The notes under the pieces: generated by a model
Seen by the model: only the letters and a program-made list of their open reading frames with translations
The model's database searches: none
What the model was told of the DNA's origin: nothing
DNA from: CAYYHA01 sp964471535
GTDB taxonomy: Bacteria; Myxococcota; Myxococcia; SLRQ01
DNA: 33,944 nucleotides
Direction of reading: 5' to 3'
Assembly (NCBI GenBank): GCA_964471535.1
Contig: CAYYHA010000023.1
Location: forward strand, 1-33,944
Position numbers and translations under genes: made by a program
Part shown: positions 7,775 through 15,213 of the stretch, piece by piece
How the letters are laid out: each line of letters opens with the position of its first letter
How positions within the stretch are numbered: the first letter of the stretch is position 1

Positions 7775-9130
7775 TCAGTGCGTGAGGCTCTCTTCGAGGG
7801 GCCGTCCGTCGAGGTCCTCTGGAACCGGCAGGCCAAGGATGCGTAGCACCGTGGGGGCGATGTCCTCGACGCGCGGATCCTTCGGCGGGGTGCGGTTGAA
7901 GGCGGGGCCGGAGAGGAGCACGATACCCAGATCGCGATGGCCGCCGTTGAACGGAACCTTGGGGTTGACGCAGCGCTGCTGGCAGGGGCCGAAGCCGTGG
8001 TCACTGACCACGAGGACGTTGGTGTCCTCGCCGAGGGCGCCGAGCAGCCGGGCAATCTGGGCGTCCACCGCCCGGTAGCACTGCTCGATGAGCCGGCCGT
8101 AGCGACGCTCCAGCTCGGGCGCCCAGGCGCGGGGGAGGCCGTAGGCCTCGAGGCGGTCTGCCACGGCCTCCTCCCCCTCGTGGAAGAGCCAGAAGCGGTG
8201 CCCGAACGAGTCGGGGCACTGGTAGTAGACCATGGTCAGATCGGGATCGTGCTTCTCGATCAGCTTCTCCGCGCTCGTGGTGACGTTGTGCATGCGCGCC
8301 GCCGTCCACTGCACGGTGTAGGGGTAGCGGGCGAAGATGGGGAGTGTCTCGAAGAGGGGGTGGTCTGGAGGCAACGGGTCGAAGTAGTCCTTCAGGCGAT
8401 CGATGGGAAAGTCGGTGGGCCGCTTCAGCCACTGGGCGAGCCAGCGGTGTGTCTTCGGGTCGGCGGTGGTGCCCGGGGCGCGGTCCTTGTAGACACTGCC
8501 CTTGATGGTGGTCTGCCGGTCGGCACCGAGGTCGATGTAGGCGGCGACGATCTCGCCGCGGATCCGCTCGGCCGGCCAGGTCGACAGCCAGCCCACGACG
8601 ACCGAGGTCTTGCCCGCGTCGGTGAGGCGGTTCCAGAGGGCCGGCATCCGGCGCATCTCGGAGGTGGCGAGCTTCTTCTCCTTCGTCCGGAGCCCTTCGG
8701 GCCAGTACCAGCTGCTGGTCACGTAGTCGTAGATGCCGTGCTTCTCCTTGCGGGCGCCCACGGCCACGGTGGTCCAGATGGCGGGGGAGCGGGTGGGAAA
8801 GTGAGAGATGAGGCGGCCGAGCGAGCCCCGGTCGGCGAGCCTCGTGAGCGTGGGCACGGCGCCTGCCTCCATCAGCGGGCGAAGGACGTCTAGGTCGGCG
8901 CCGTCGAGGCCGACGACGAGCACGCGCGGGCGCTGTGTCGCGGCGCGCTGCGAGGCCGATGGAGCCCCCTCGGCGCCGGCGGCGCCGGCCCTTAGGACGC
9001 AGGCGACGCAGAGGGCCCCGAGGTACGGCCACCGGCGAGTGCCCGCCGGGCGTCTTTCGTCGCGCCGGCCCGCCCGGTGCGGCGTGGCAGGCCGTGTCCC
9101 CCGCGACGCTGAATGGATTCTACTCCACAT
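7775..9130 (-). CDS. Exported type I phosphodiesterase/alkaline phosphatase-superfamily protein, copy 2
   Basis: A 451-residue member of the alkaline-phosphatase superfamily (Phosphodiest/nucleotide pyrophosphatase type). After an Arg-rich leader and a signal-like hydrophobic segment (about 36-52) come the first metal motif VLVVGLDGADLDVLRPL (70-86), the nucleophile region SPAIWTTVAVG, and a second metal site VVSDHGFG near the C-terminal third. Members hydrolyse phosphodiester or phosphonate bonds using two metal ions; the substrate here is unknown. The ATG at 9130 lies inside the last codons of the upstream paralogue (overlap 11 bases), so translation is probably coupled. It shares long blocks with that paralogue, such as WLxTWPAE, TTIKG/ITIKG and NPKVPF. 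The hydrophobic segment ends in Ala-rich sequence and not in a lipobox, so a soluble periplasmic protein is likely. Confidence 0.87.
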   Translation of the reverse strand: MWSRIHSASRGTRPATPHRAGRRDERRPAGTRRWPYLGALCVACVLRAGAAGAEGAPSASQRAATQRPRVLVVGLDGADLDVLRPLMEAGAVPTLTRLADRGSLGRLISHFPTRSPAIWTTVAVGARKEKHGIYDYVTSSWYWPEGLRTKEKKLATSEMRRMPALWNRLTDAGKTSVVVGWLSTWPAERIRGEIVAAYIDLGADRQTTIKGSVYKDRAPGTTADPKTHRWLAQWLKRPTDFPIDRLKDYFDPLPPDHPLFETLPIFARYPYTVQWTAARMHNVTTSAEKLIEKHDPDLTMVYYQCPDSFGHRFWLFHEGEEAVADRLEAYGLPRAWAPELERRYGRLIEQCYRAVDAQIARLLGALGEDTNVLVVSDHGFGPCQQRCVNPKVPFNGGHRDLGIVLLSGPAFNRTPPKDPRVEDIAPTVLRILGLPVPEDLDGRPLEESLTH

Positions 9131-10631
9131 AGCCCAGGGATCGCAGTCGCTTCATCTCCTCCTCATCGTACCTCGAGGAGAGCGAGACGTTTCGGGGGTC
9201 CTCGTCGAGGGCGTGGTCCTCGAGGCCGCCTTCCGCCTCTCCGTGATCCACCAGGGTGGGGACGAGGCTGTGGCCCTCGAAGGGGACGCTCGTTTCCACG
9301 CCCAAGAGGTCGAGCACCGTGGGGGCGACGTCGTAGAGGGTGGCGCCGAAGATGCGGCTGCCCGGCTCGATGCTCGGCCCATGGATGAGGATGGTGCCCT
9401 CGATGCGGTGCTCGCCGGTGAAGGGGACCTTCGGATTGAGGGGAAAGCGCCCGGTGCGGTCGCCAAAGCCGTGGTCGCTGACGACGATCACCGTCGTGTC
9501 GGGCGGGGCCGCGTCGAGGAGACGTCCGATGGCCTCGTCGAGGATCTCGTAGTAGTGGTCCACCACGTCCCCGTAGGCCTCGCGCAGCGCCGGCACGTAG
9601 CGGGTGGACCAGCCCAAGGACTCGAACACGGCGCTGACGGCGGCCTCGGGCTGGCGGAAGAGCCAGAATCGGTGGGCCAGGGAGTCGCTGCCCTCGAAGA
9701 AGACCAGTGTCAGATCCGGGCGGTCCGTCTCGAGGAGATGTCGGGCGACCCGCTCCATGGTCATCGTATGGGCAAGGGACCAACGCGCGGCCTCGTGGTA
9801 GCGCCGGAGGATCGGATGTGCGTCGAGCACCTCCTCGGGCGGCGGGCGTATCAGGCGGTAGAAGAGTTCGTCGGGGACCTCGCTGCGCTCCACCAGAAGT
9901 GGTGCAATCTCCTCCCACCGATCCTTGGGGGAGATCTGGCCCGGTTCGTCCTCGTAGATGGTGCCCTTGATGGTGATCTGCTTCCGCTGGCCCAGGGCCA
10001 CATACGGCGCCACCATGACGCCGTGGACCGCTTCGGCGGGCCACGTGTTCAGCCAGCCCACCACTGCGACGGTACGCGTATCCCCCACGAGCTGCCACAG
10101 GGCCGGCGCCTGTCGCATGCTGCTGGTGACGAGACGCTTCTCGCCGCCGCGCAGCTCCGGGGGCCACAGGCGGCTTCCCGTCACGAAGTCCCAGATGCCG
10201 TGCACCTGCCTCGGGCGGCCGGTGGCCACCGTGGTCCACAGCGCCGGGCTTCGGATCTCCCGTTCGCTGTAGCAGACGCCGTGGGCCCCTTCGCGCAGGA
10301 GTCGGGCGAGGTTCGGGACCTTCCCTGCGCGGACCAGGGGACGCAGCACCGAGAGATCGAGGGCATCGGCGCCGATGAGCAGCACCGGCCCGACGCCGGG
10401 TCGCGCCGCATCGGGCGCCTCGGAAGGCTGGGGCTCGGGCCGCGGGGGGACGGACGGGGCTGCGGCGGGCGTTCCGTCCGGGGCCTCCGACGTGGCATCC
10501 GGCGTGAAGAGGCCGCCATCTGCGCAGGCGGTCAGCAGGAGCAGGCAGCAGGCGAGGGCTGGGGAGGAGGATCTCGAGCGACTCACGCCGCGCGATACTA
10601 ATCGCAGGAACGCAGGGGGGCCACCGCGCAT
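9120..10631 (-). CDS. Type I phosphodiesterase/alkaline phosphatase-superfamily lipoprotein, copy 1
   Basis: A 503-residue paralogue of the gene downstream of it on the minus strand. The signal peptide ends in a lipobox (LLTAC before ADGG), followed by a Pro/Ala/Glu linker, the first metal motif VLLIGADALDLSVLRPL, the nucleophile region SPALWTTVATGR, and VVSDHGFGDRTG with later His ligands in GEHRIEGTILIHGP. The C-terminus ends LRSLGYVE, a tail also seen in the sulfatase-like protein at 24733. The ATG at 10631 gives a rather long n-region; an in-frame GTG at 10586 would give a classic short lipoprotein signal peptide and may be the true start. Neither has a clear Shine-Dalgarno sequence. It is the first gene of a two-gene operon, just downstream of tRNA-Leu. 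The substrate is unknown. Confidence 0.87.
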   Translation of the reverse strand: MRGGPPAFLRLVSRGVSRSRSSSPALACCLLLLTACADGGLFTPDATSEAPDGTPAAAPSVPPRPEPQPSEAPDAARPGVGPVLLIGADALDLSVLRPLVRAGKVPNLARLLREGAHGVCYSEREIRSPALWTTVATGRPRQVHGIWDFVTGSRLWPPELRGGEKRLVTSSMRQAPALWQLVGDTRTVAVVGWLNTWPAEAVHGVMVAPYVALGQRKQITIKGTIYEDEPGQISPKDRWEEIAPLLVERSEVPDELFYRLIRPPPEEVLDAHPILRRYHEAARWSLAHTMTMERVARHLLETDRPDLTLVFFEGSDSLAHRFWLFRQPEAAVSAVFESLGWSTRYVPALREAYGDVVDHYYEILDEAIGRLLDAAPPDTTVIVVSDHGFGDRTGRFPLNPKVPFTGEHRIEGTILIHGPSIEPGSRIFGATLYDVAPTVLDLLGVETSVPFEGHSLVPTLVDHGEAEGGLEDHALDEDPRNVSLSSRYDEEEMKRLRSLGYVE

Positions 10632-10785
10632 GGGCTCGTCAGGCGGCTGCAGCCACGCGTCGCGGCTCGCAGCGAACCGTCCCGCAGTGACCGCGTCGAG
10701 GGCGGCGGTTGCGGGATGCGGCCGGTCGCGGGGCATGGCGTGAGGCGCGCCGGGGACGGCGCACCCAATACGGGCAACGAGAGGA

Positions 10786-10868
10786 TGCGGGCGGCAGGAC
10801 TCGAACCTGCACGACCTGGGGTCCGCCGATTTTAAGTCGGCTGCGTCTACCGGTTTCGCCACGCCCGC
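10786..10868 (-). tRNA. tRNA-Leu (anticodon TAA)
   Basis: The 83-base gene folds as a class II tRNA. The acceptor stem pairs GCGGGCG (minus-strand 5' end at 10868) with CGCCCGC, the discriminator is A (10786), the anticodon stem-loop is CCGAC-TTAAAAT-type with anticodon TAA, there is a long variable arm, and the T-arm is GCAGG-TTCGAGT-CCTGC. No CCA is encoded. Confidence 0.95.
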
Positions 10869-11134
10869 GCGGACGCGATCCTACTTTGGCCTCTGCGCCA
10901 GGTCGACGCGGCGTGGTCCGGATGTCCCCGGTGCGGCGGCCTGCCGGCTGCCGTGCGACCTCGGCCCAACGGACCCCGAGCCTCGGCTGCCGGTGCGGCC
11001 GTGGCGTCGGCGCGTCGCGGCGAGGCTTCGCGGCGGCCCGCCCACCGAGTCGGGTGCGGGCTCCGGGCGGCGCCGGGTGGGCAAGGTGCTGCGCCACCCG
11101 CGCGTAGGCGCTACACAGGGGAGGGGGCATCGGC

Positions 11135-12646
11135 TCAAGCGCCGAGCGCGCGTCTTGGCACCTCGCCCTCGATGAAGAGATGGAGCAGGGCGGAGTCGAT
11201 GAGGCCGCGCTCCGCCTCGCTCTCGAGGATCGCTAGGGCCTTCTCGTGGGGGACCGCTCTCTTATAAGGGCGGTCGCGGGCGGTCAGGGCGTCGTAGATG
11301 TCGCAGATGGTCATCATCTTCGAGCCCAGGGGGATCTGCTCCGCCGTCAGGCCGCGGGGGTAGCCCCGCCCGTCGAGCTTCTCGTGGTGGGCGTAGGCGA
11401 TCTCGGGCACGTGGGCGAGATCCTGCGTCCAGGGGATCTTCTGCAAGAAGCGGAAGGTGTGGGTGACGTGGCTCTCGATCTCCATGCGCTCCTCCCGGGA
11501 GAGTGAGCCCCGGGGGATGGAGAGGAACTCGACCTCGCGGGTGGTGAGCAGAGGCCCGGTGCCGCGGTCCATGGGCACGGTCCGGCGCGCGAGTTCCTGC
11601 AGGCGTTCGAAGCCGCCCGAGTCGAGAACGGTGGGCTCGTTGCAGCGCTCGATGAAGTGCCAGGCCTCCTCGAGCTGTGCGAGTTCGCGCTCGAGCTCCT
11701 CGCGCAGGGTGAGGTCGTCCGGCGCGGGGCCGCCTGCCTCCCGCAGCGCCGAGATCTTCCGGTAGTAGTCCCGCTCGAGCGCGGTCCGGGCGAGGGCGAA
11801 GCGCAGGCGGAGCTGCTCGAGTTCGTAGGGATAGAGCTTCTTGGCCTTCACCAGGACCGCCTCGCGTACCCCCACCTTCCCAAAGTCGTGTAGGAGCGAG
11901 GCGTAGCGGATCTCCCGCATCTGTGCCGCGTCGACGGCGACGCGGGCGTAGGGGCCGCTCTCGACGCGGTCCACAGTGGCGGCGAGGGTGCAGGTGAGTT
12001 CGGCGACCCGCTCCGAGTGCCCCGAGGTGGTGGGGTCGCGCTGCTCGATGGCCACCACCGCCGCCTTCACGAAGCCGTCGAAGAGGTGCTCGATGTCCTC
12101 GTGGAGGAGGGTGTTCTGGATGGCCGAGGCCGCCTGGCCGCCCAGCGCCAGGGCGAGCTCCTCGTCCTCCTCGTCGAAGGGATGGTCGTCGCGGCGGTTG
12201 AGCGCCTGCAGGACGCCGACGAGCTCCCCCCGCGCCCCGCGCATGGGCACGCAGAGGATCTGCTTGGTCCGGTAGCCGGTCGCGTGGTCCACCTCCCGGT
12301 TGAAGCGCGCATCCTCGTAGGCGTCGGGGATGTTCAGGACCGCATTCGTGGCGGCCACTTGCCCGGCGATGCCCTGCCCGATGGGCAAGCGGATCTCCTC
12401 GCGGTTCAAGCCCTGGGCGATGCGGGACCAGAGGATGCCCCGGTCGGCGTCGAGGATGTAGATGGTGCAGCGGTCGGCCTCGAGGACCTGCTTCGCCTGC
12501 TCGAGGATCAGGGTCAGGAGGGCATCGAGGTCGCGCTCCACGGTCATCGCTTTGGCGACGTCCAGGATCGAGCCCAGCTTCTCGACCCGACGCCGGAGGC
12601 GCTCGCCGTCGGAGGGACGCTCGGGGTCCTCACGCATGGGGGCCAT
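11135..12646 (-). CDS. GAF domain / HD-GYP phosphodiesterase
   Basis: A 503-residue cytoplasmic signalling protein. A short coiled coil (about 14-35) leads to a GAF domain (about 38-180, with the RTKQILCVPM segment) and then an HD-GYP domain: H210, the HD pair in LLHDFGKVGV (253-254) and the signature HHEKLDGRGYP (420-430). HD-GYP proteins hydrolyse cyclic di-GMP; all the key metal and signature residues appear intact. The distance between HDFGK and HHE is about 168 residues, against roughly 60 in ordinary HD-GYP domains, owing to a charged helical insertion (about 280-380). The start is taken at the ATG 12646; an ATG at 12637 is equally possible, and neither has a clear ribosome-binding site. 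The long in-frame extension to 12889 looks non-coding. An AT-rich palindrome lies about 115-135 bases upstream. Confidence 0.9.
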   Translation of the reverse strand: MAPMREDPERPSDGERLRRRVEKLGSILDVAKAMTVERDLDALLTLILEQAKQVLEADRCTIYILDADRGILWSRIAQGLNREEIRLPIGQGIAGQVAATNAVLNIPDAYEDARFNREVDHATGYRTKQILCVPMRGARGELVGVLQALNRRDDHPFDEEDEELALALGGQAASAIQNTLLHEDIEHLFDGFVKAAVVAIEQRDPTTSGHSERVAELTCTLAATVDRVESGPYARVAVDAAQMREIRYASLLHDFGKVGVREAVLVKAKKLYPYELEQLRLRFALARTALERDYYRKISALREAGGPAPDDLTLREELERELAQLEEAWHFIERCNEPTVLDSGGFERLQELARRTVPMDRGTGPLLTTREVEFLSIPRGSLSREERMEIESHVTHTFRFLQKIPWTQDLAHVPEIAYAHHEKLDGRGYPRGLTAEQIPLGSKMMTICDIYDALTARDRPYKRAVPHEKALAILESEAERGLIDSALLHLFIEGEVPRRALGA

Positions 12647-13168
12647 GTTGGCATCGCGGGGGGCGGGGGGGCAACCGGAGGGAGGCGATCGCTGCTTCCG
12701 CGCGACGGGCCTGGGTGGGGCCAGCCGGAGCCTCGGAGTGATCGGGCTAGCCCTTTGGAACCATTGAATATTTTCAAATGGCTTGCGGACGGGGCCCGGC
12801 GGGGCAGTACCGTGATCCCACAGCGTAGGACGCTTCTCCGAGCCGGCAGAGAGGGCGGTGCGTGCCGCCTGGCAGACGAGAGGCCCCAAGCGATCAGACC
12901 CAAGCTCAACGCCAAGGGACGAGAGGCGCTCCCAGGCGGTAGCCCCCGCGGAGGTTCCAGCGGGCGTGCGCCGCCGCGAGGCGCGCCGGCCGGGGCCGTG
13001 GCGCGTGCGGAGCTAGGGGGGGTCGAACGCCGCCGCGGCGAGGGGTGCACGCGGGCGGAATTCAGACCGGCGGTCGGATCTCGTGCGACGCGCCGGGCGC
13101 GGCGCCCGTGCAAACGCGCGAGGACAGGTTCTCTCTGGGCTGGTACGGGGTGTGAAGCGGCGTGGGGC
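12647..13168. other. 522-bp intergenic region
   Basis: Between the divergent HD-GYP gene and the small exported protein gene. Apart from the AT-rich imperfect palindrome at 12761-12781 no RNA gene, repeat or convincing coding frame is seen. It should contain the promoters of both flanking genes. Confidence 0.5.
12761..12781. repeat. AT-rich imperfect palindrome upstream of the HD-GYP gene
   Basis: The left half CCATTGAA (12761-12768) and right half TTCAAATGG (12773-12781) are inverted copies with a one-base slip, around a TATT centre; the core is TTGAA-N4-TTCAA. It stands out as an AT-rich island in a GC-rich intergenic region and could be an operator or promoter element for one of the divergent genes. 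Confidence 0.4.
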
Positions 13169-13654
13169 ATGCAGACACGTGTCCGTTCTCGCCAGCGAGG
13201 GGCGGCCGCCCTCGCATCGTGCCTCCTCGTCCTCCTCCCTGGGGCCTGTTCGGGTGCCCAACCTGCCTTCCCGCTGCGCACCCCGCTGGGGGAACTCACG
13301 GTGACCGACGGGGCCTGCCCCGCCCCCGCCTGCCGGCGGGGGCCCGCCCTGTGGCGCCGCGACTCAGCGGGCCGGCGCCACCTGCTCCTCTACCTACCGG
13401 ACCGCACGGCACGAATCGTCGCGGCCCGTCCCACCCGGGACGGGCGGGATCTCTTCGTCTGCGTCCGGACCCCGGCCGAGGCGCGGGTCTACCTCCTCGA
13501 GGATCCCCTAGGAGACTGGCGCTTGAGCGAGACGCCCTGGCGCCGGGGCTGCCCTCCGCTGCCCGGGGCGCGCGCCGGGGTGGCATCCGAGACTCAAGGG
13601 GGGCAGCCCGGGCCGCTGCAGGTGCAGTTCGCGCCGCTCTCGCAGGTATACTGA
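13169..13654 (+). CDS. Small exported protein of unknown function
   Basis: A 161-residue protein starting MQTRVRSRQR with a hydrophobic segment (about 12-26) followed by GACSGAQPAF, so it is exported; the site before Cys27 (PGAC) is not a good lipobox. The mature part has a beta-rich pattern (LGELTVTDGAC, RHLLLYLPD, ARVYLLEDPLGDWRLSETPW) and four or five Cys. No family is recognised. Its last 61 bases overlap the 3' end of the convergent Cys-rich lipoprotein gene, so the C-terminal tail may be less reliable. The ATG at 13169 is chosen because the upstream part of the open frame is low-complexity and lacks signal features. Confidence 0.55.
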   Translation: MQTRVRSRQRGAAALASCLLVLLPGACSGAQPAFPLRTPLGELTVTDGACPAPACRRGPALWRRDSAGRRHLLLYLPDRTARIVAARPTRDGRDLFVCVRTPAEARVYLLEDPLGDWRLSETPWRRGCPPLPGARAGVASETQGGQPGPLQVQFAPLSQVY

Positions 13655-14898
13655 CACAGGTTCTTGTCGCTGCTGGCGCAGTGGATGATGCACGTCGCTC
13701 CATTCTTGCACTGGGGCTGGCAGGGCCCGGAACCAGTGCAGCGGATGTCGCAGGTCGAGCCGCCCGCGCAGGTTGGCTTGCAGACGTCCCCATGGGAGCA
13801 AACGAAGGCGCACGCCGAGTCCTTCTGGCACGTTGGGGTGCAGTTTTCGGTGCCGGGGAGGCATCGAACCTCGCAGCCGAGACCGTCGCAGTTCACCTGG
13901 CAGTCCCCGCTGTCGCAGACGGCATAACAAGAAGATCCGTTCTTGCACTGTGGGTTGTTGCAGGCATCTTTCTCGCCCCGACAGTCGTAGAAGCAGGCGC
14001 AGTCCCCTGGGCAGCTCGGGCAGCCATCTGCGGCGGTGCAGCGGTGGACGCAGCAGGTCATCCCACAGCCCGAGCTGCAGTCCGCGATGCAGGCCTCGCA
14101 GGTCCCGTCGAAGGGCGGCTCGACGACACACACATTCTTCACACAGGTCTCGCCGGGCAGGCAGTCGCCGGGCTGGGTGCAGGCGGCTCCGCTGGGCGTG
14201 ATGTTGTCGGTCATCCCGTCGCAGTCGTTGTCGAGTCCGTCGCAGGCCCGCTCGGTCGGCTGATAGCCCGGGGGGTAGTTGCAGGTCCAGGCGGCGTCGA
14301 CACAGGTCGGGGGCGGGGCCGAGGCGCAAATGCCCAGGCGACTGCAGCCAGACTGCTCCCACGCCGCATTGCCGACGATGTTGTCGGGGGTGCCGTCGCA
14401 GTCGTTGTCGAGTCCATCACAGGTCTCCGGCTCGGGCCCCTTTCCTCCGAGGCAGGGGCCCCACTGGCCGCTGGCATCGCAGGTCTGGGTGCCCTGGCGA
14501 CATTCCCCGATGGCCGACCCGCAGGCGCGGCTCTCGCCGGGGGTGCAGGGGCCGCCGCCATCGGGCTGCCCCGCGTCGGGCTTCCCGCCGTCGGAGACGC
14601 CCCCATCGCCCGCCCCCGCGTCGGGCCGCCCCGCGTCGGGGACGCCCGAGTCGACGGAGCCCGAGTCGGGTCCGCCGCCGTCGTGTGCCGCCGCGTCCGG
14701 TCCTTCGACGGGCTGGCACGTCCAGGTCCCCGGCTCACAGCGATAGCCGGGAAGGCAGGTCCCCTCGGCGCTGCACGGCTTCCCGGTGGGGTCGAAGCCG
14801 CTCGCCGCGCAGACGCACGCAGAGACGGCCCAGGCGCTGAGAAGGCCGGCGAAGGCGAGGCGCCCGGCGCCAGAGGTCGCCACCGACGAGGCACGCAT
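13594..14898 (-). CDS. MopE-like Cys-rich lipoprotein with tandem CxxxC repeats
   Basis: A 434-residue protein. The signal peptide ends VSAC (Cys28), a lipobox. Regions in order: a CxxGYxCxxGxWxC module (42-61), a low-complexity Asp/Gly/Pro linker (about 65-117), a CTPGESRACG...GxCxxGxQxC module (118-149), two MopE-like Asp-rich motifs CDGLDNDCDG (160-169 and 219-228), and a Cys-rich C-terminal third. In that third CxxxC units repeat at residues 324, 333, 342, 353, 363, 373, 383, 393, 403 and 415, with exact 10-residue spacing from 353 to 403. The Asp-rich motifs resemble calcium-binding loops of MopE-type proteins. The repeated Cys suggests a disulfide-stitched or metal-binding solenoid. It is probably surface-exposed; partners are unknown. 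The 3' end overlaps the convergent gene. Confidence 0.85.
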   Translation of the reverse strand: MRASSVATSGAGRLAFAGLLSAWAVSACVCAASGFDPTGKPCSAEGTCLPGYRCEPGTWTCQPVEGPDAAAHDGGGPDSGSVDSGVPDAGRPDAGAGDGGVSDGGKPDAGQPDGGGPCTPGESRACGSAIGECRQGTQTCDASGQWGPCLGGKGPEPETCDGLDNDCDGTPDNIVGNAAWEQSGCSRLGICASAPPPTCVDAAWTCNYPPGYQPTERACDGLDNDCDGMTDNITPSGAACTQPGDCLPGETCVKNVCVVEPPFDGTCEACIADCSSGCGMTCCVHRCTAADGCPSCPGDCACFYDCRGEKDACNNPQCKNGSSCYAVCDSGDCQVNCDGLGCEVRCLPGTENCTPTCQKDSACAFVCSHGDVCKPTCAGGSTCDIRCTGSGPCQPQCKNGATCIIHCASSDKNLCQYTCESGANCTCSGPGCPP

Positions 14899-15013
14899 CG
14901 CCCCCCAGCATAGCACGGCGGCCTGAGGAGGCGGCCCGCGCGCATCGCCCCGCCGGCGCGGTGCGCGCCGTGTTGCCACGAGGCCGGCGGCCACTATAGA
15001 AAGCAGCCCGCGC

Positions 15014-15087
15014 GCGCGATTAGCTCAGTTGGATAGAGCGCTGGCCTCCGGAGCCAGAGGTCGCAGGTTCGAATCCTGCATCGCGCG
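15014..15087 (+). tRNA. tRNA-Arg (anticodon CCG)
   Basis: The 74-base gene folds as a standard tRNA: acceptor GCGCGAT/ATCGCGC, D-arm GCTC...GAGC, anticodon arm CTGGC-CTCCGGA-GCCAG giving anticodon CCG, T-arm GCAGG-TTCGAAT-CCTGC, and discriminator G (15087). No CCA is encoded. Confidence 0.96.
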
Positions 15088-15103
15088 CCTCTGCTTCGCC
15101 TGC
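15069..15103. repeat. 35-bp direct repeat, copy 1 (within the tRNA-Arg 3' end)
   Basis: This copy starts in the T-loop of tRNA-Arg and runs 16 bases past the tRNA end. An exact second copy is at 15147-15181, 78 bases downstream. Confidence 0.95.
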
Positions 15104-15146
15104 TGCTGCGCCAGCGGGTGTGATGCAGTCTTCGCGCCTGGCGGCG

Positions 15147-15181
15147 TCGAATCCTGCATCGCGCGCCTCTGCTTCGCCTGC
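15147..15181. repeat. 35-bp direct repeat, copy 2 (duplicated tRNA-Arg 3' end)
   Basis: Exact copy of 15069-15103, containing the last 19 bases of tRNA-Arg plus its flank but not a whole tRNA. Such partial tRNA ends are what integrase-type insertions leave as attachment-site remnants, though the 43 bases between the two copies hold no mobile gene. Confidence 0.95.
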
Positions 15182-15213
15182 GGCCAGCACGGCGCCGGTG
15201 GGTGGCCGCCCGC

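Noticed and set aside
10632..10862. Extension of the phosphodiesterase-family lipoprotein gene upstream through the tRNA-Leu
   Set aside because: The extension would translate the tRNA gene itself and place the signal peptide deep inside the protein.
12647..12889. N-terminal extension of the HD-GYP protein
   Set aside because: The frame is open but the translated sequence is Pro/Arg-rich, unlike any domain, and includes the AT-rich palindrome; the start at 12646 begins just before the coiled coil and GAF domain.
15088..15213. CRISPR-like short repeats after tRNA-Arg
   Set aside because: Only two copies exist, one is part of a tRNA, and there is no spacer array or cas gene in the window.
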